From Streptomyces sp. NBC_00708 (GTDB taxonomy: Bacteria; Actinomycetota; Actinomycetes; Streptomycetales; Streptomycetaceae), in assembly GCA_036226585.1 (NCBI GenBank), contig CP108997.1:2294001-2358000 (forward strand): DNA of 64,000 nucleotides, in the 5' to 3' direction. Numbering within the stretch: the first letter of the stretch is position 1; every line of letters begins with the position of its first letter. Below the pieces are notes generated by a model. The model ran no database searches and was not told the DNA's origin. It saw only the letters and a list, made by a program, of their open reading frames with translations. Of the stretch, positions 62,020 through 64,000 are shown one piece after another. The position numbers were made by a program, and so were the translations under genes.

Positions 62020-63006
62020 TCAGGCCCTTTCGCTGTGTGCGGTGACCGCGCCCTCGTCGAGGGCGGCCTCGACCTCGTGCGGGAACGGCATGGCGGAGGA
62101 GCAGGCGAGCCGGGCGGCGACGATGGCTCCGGCGGCGTTGGCGTAGCGCATGGTGCGGGCGGTGTCCCAGCCGCTCAGCAGCCCGTGGCAGAGCGCGCCT
62201 CCGAACGCGTCTCCCGCGCCGAGGCCGTTGACCACGTCCACGGGGAGCGGCGGCACGTCGGCGGTGGTCCCGTCCCGGTGGACGGCGAGGACGCCCGCCG
62301 GGCCCTGCTTGACCACGGCCAGCTCGACGCCGGCCCCGATGAGGGCGTGGGCCGCCGCGTACGGTTCGCGCTCGCCGGTGGCGACCTCGCACTCGTCGAG
62401 GTTGCCGACGGCGACGGTCGCGTACGCCAGGGCCTCGCGGTAGCGGGCGGCCGGGCTCGGTCCGGACGCGTCGGAGGGCCAGAACATCGGGCGCCAGTCG
62501 AGGTCGAAGACGGTGATGCCGGAGCGGTCGCGGGCCCGCAGCGCGGCGAGCGTCGCCGTACGGCTCGGCTCGGCGCACAGGCCGGTGCCGGTCATCCAGA
62601 ACACCCGGGCGGCCCTGACCGCGTCCAGGTCGAGTTCGGAGGCGTGGATCTCCAGGTCGGGGGCCTTGGGCTGCCGGTAGAAGTAGAGGGGGAAGTCGTC
62701 GGGCGGGAAGATCTCGCAGAAGGTCACCGGGGTCGGATAGGCGGCGACGGGCGTCACCCACCGGTCGTCCACCCCGAACTCCCGCAGCTGCTCGCGCAGG
62801 TAGTCGCCGAAGGGGTCCCGGCCGGTGCGGGTCACCACGGCGGTGCGCCGGCCGAGGCGGGACGCGGCGACGGCGACGTTGGACGGGGAACCGCCGAGGA
62901 ACTTCCCGAAGGTGTCGACCCGGGCCAGGGGCACGCCCGTCCGCAACGGGTAGAGGTCCACTCCGATCCGTCCCATGGTGATCACGTCGTACGGCTGCTC
63001 AGGCAT
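62020..63006 (-). CDS. iolC: 5-dehydro-2-deoxygluconokinase
   Basis: A 328-residue PfkB-family kinase that phosphorylates 2-deoxy-5-keto-D-gluconate in inositol breakdown. PfkB motifs: FLGGSPSNVAVAASRLG near 35-51 and NGLGAGDAFGGALCHG near 270-285, the latter with the catalytic Asp. The start is the ATG at 63004-63006 (MPEQPYDVITMGRIGVD), which gives the normal N-terminus. It is the first gene of the iolC-iolB-iolD-iolA operon. Confidence 0.92.
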   Translation of the reverse strand: MPEQPYDVITMGRIGVDLYPLRTGVPLARVDTFGKFLGGSPSNVAVAASRLGRRTAVVTRTGRDPFGDYLREQLREFGVDDRWVTPVAAYPTPVTFCEIFPPDDFPLYFYRQPKAPDLEIHASELDLDAVRAARVFWMTGTGLCAEPSRTATLAALRARDRSGITVFDLDWRPMFWPSDASGPSPAARYREALAYATVAVGNLDECEVATGEREPYAAAHALIGAGVELAVVKQGPAGVLAVHRDGTTADVPPLPVDVVNGLGAGDAFGGALCHGLLSGWDTARTMRYANAAGAIVAARLACSSAMPFPHEVEAALDEGAVTAHSERA

Positions 63007-63146
63007 TCGGCTTCCCTTCCGCTGGGCGCCCTTCGGGCCACCGGCGAGAGCGGCCGCCGCGGCGGCGGCGACCGGCCTCCCGCCCAACTCTTCCCCGTCG
63101 CTTCCTCTCCGTCCCCCTCTTCTCCGCGATCACCTTCCCCCACTTG

Positions 63147-63161
63147 TACGGACATACGGAC
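63147..63161. promoter_or_regulatory. Direct repeat in the divergent iol intergenic region
   Basis: TACGGAC is repeated (63147-63153 and 63155-63161) within TTGTACGGACATACGG, about 43 bp before the isomerase and 141 bp before iolC. It overlaps TGT-N4-ACA half-sites and may bind a GntR- or LacI-type inositol regulator. TTGACA follows at 63168-63173; no matching -10 is evident. Confidence 0.35.
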
Positions 63162-63203
63162 CTATCCTTGACACCCGTCTCCCCGCGTGATGAGGGTTGA
63201 CGC

Positions 63204-64000
63204 ATGATGTCCTCCTCCCCCTCCGCACCGGCCCGCATCCGTATCGGCTCGGCGCCCGACTCCTGGGGGGTGTGGTTCCCCGACGATCCGCGGCAGGTGC
63301 CCTGGCGGCGCTTCCTGGACGAGGTCTCCGCCGCGGGCTACGAGTGGATCGAGCTGGGCCCGTACGGCTACCTCCCGACCGATCCGGCCCGCCTCGCGGA
63401 CGAGACGGCACGCCGTGGGCTGTCCGTCTCGGCGGGCACCGTTTTCACGGGATTGCACCACGGCCCGGACGTCTGGGACCGGACCTGGGCGCATGTCGCC
63501 GACATCGCGGCCCTCACCCAGGCGATGGGCGCCGGCCACCTTGTGGTCATCCCCTCGTTCTGGCGGGACGACAAGACGGGCGAGGTGCTGGAGGACCGCA
63601 CCCTCACCGCCGGGCAGTGGCGTCATCTCACCACCCAGACCGAGCGGCTGGCCCGCGAGGTCCAGGACCGCTACGGGCTCCGCATCGTTGTCCACCCGCA
63701 CGCCGACACCCACATCGACACCGAGGAGAACGTCGCCCGCTTCCTCGACGCCACCGACCCCGGCCTGGTCTCGCTCTGCCTCGACACGGGCCATTACGCG
63801 TACTGCGGCGGCGACAGCGTCGAGCTCATCGAGACCTACGGCGAGCGGATCGGCTACCTCCACCTCAAGCAGGTGGACCCGGAGATCCTTGCCGAAGTGG
63901 TGGCCGACGAGGTGCCGTTCGGGCCCGCCGTGGCGCGCGGCGTCATGTGCGAGCCGCCGGGCGGCCTCCCTGCTCTGGAACCCGTCCTCGCCGCCGCCCG
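63204..64000 (+). CDS. Sugar phosphate isomerase/epimerase (IolE-like), cut by window end
   Basis: At least 265 residues of an AP-endonuclease-2/xylose-isomerase-like TIM barrel. IGSAPDSWGVWFPDDP, the YEWIELGPYGYLP strand and metal-site residues in VHPHADTHIDTEENV, LCLDTGHYAY and YLHLKQVDPEI are visible. The family includes inosose dehydratase (IolE) and inosose isomerase (IolI), and its place opposite the iol operon supports an inositol role. ATG 63204 (or 63207) has GAGGG upstream. The C-terminus is outside the window, so I leave the symbol blank. Confidence 0.85.
   Translation, partial: MMSSSPSAPARIRIGSAPDSWGVWFPDDPRQVPWRRFLDEVSAAGYEWIELGPYGYLPTDPARLADETARRGLSVSAGTVFTGLHHGPDVWDRTWAHVADIAALTQAMGAGHLVVIPSFWRDDKTGEVLEDRTLTAGQWRHLTTQTERLAREVQDRYGLRIVVHPHADTHIDTEENVARFLDATDPGLVSLCLDTGHYAYCGGDSVELIETYGERIGYLHLKQVDPEILAEVVADEVPFGPAVARGVMCEPPGGLPALEPVLAAA

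Overview
The window is high-GC DNA with strongly GC-biased third codon positions, frequent GTG starts and ATGA/GTGA gene overlaps. Its gene content (a chitosan-oligosaccharide csn operon, developmental dynamins with SsbB, a PknG-type kinase locus, an LAETG sortase substrate) points to a Streptomyces chromosome arm-to-core region. From memory the order malQ - csnREFGHK - pknG locus - ssbB/dynAB is shared with S. coelicolor; I could not check this. I see no transposase, integrase, phage gene or CRISPR array, so this looks like conserved chromosome rather than a mobile island.

Region by region: 0-4.2 kb (mostly minus strand) holds the start of allantoicase, a LysR regulator, a small membrane protein, malQ, and a small repeat-bearing ORF directly upstream of malQ. 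4.4-9.4 kb holds a secreted GH84-type N-acetylglucosaminidase, an HNH endonuclease and an MscS channel. 9.6-16.3 kb is the csn operon: ROK repressor, lipoprotein, two permeases, GH4 glycosidase and sugar kinase, preceded by a promoter and a palindromic operator. 16.6-27.5 kb is a signalling locus: GlnX-like membrane protein, GlnH-like binding protein, an unknown helical protein, a PknG-like kinase, a PP2C phosphatase, a von Willebrand A protein and an FHA protein, closed by a strong terminator.

27.6-29.8 kb carries a MarR regulator, an AIF-like FAD oxidoreductase and a group II truncated haemoglobin, tied together by TTCG-N5-CGAA operators. 30-37 kb is an ABC exporter (two large permeases and an ATPase). 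37-41 kb holds DUF2804, an unknown protein, a hotdog thioesterase and EttA. 41-47 kb has a thioester-domain LAETG surface protein, SsbB and the dynamin pair DynB/DynA; a tRNA-Arg(TCT) follows at 47.4 kb. 47.6-53.4 kb has a DUF1772 protein, a vWA lipoprotein, and an ABC-2 system whose ATPase is fused to an extracellular alpha/beta hydrolase. 53.5-57.7 kb is a set of small accessory genes (P-loop kinase, 2-TM protein, DUF4291, secreted protein, VC0807-like membrane protein, GNAT). 57.7-64 kb is a myo-inositol catabolic operon (iolC-iolB-iolD-iolA) with a divergent IolE-like isomerase cut by the window end.

Themes: sugar scavenging (maltodextrin, amino sugars, chitosan oligomers, inositol), a nutrient-sensing phosphorylation locus, and developmental cell-division factors. 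All functions are inferred from sequence recognition alone; no database search was run.
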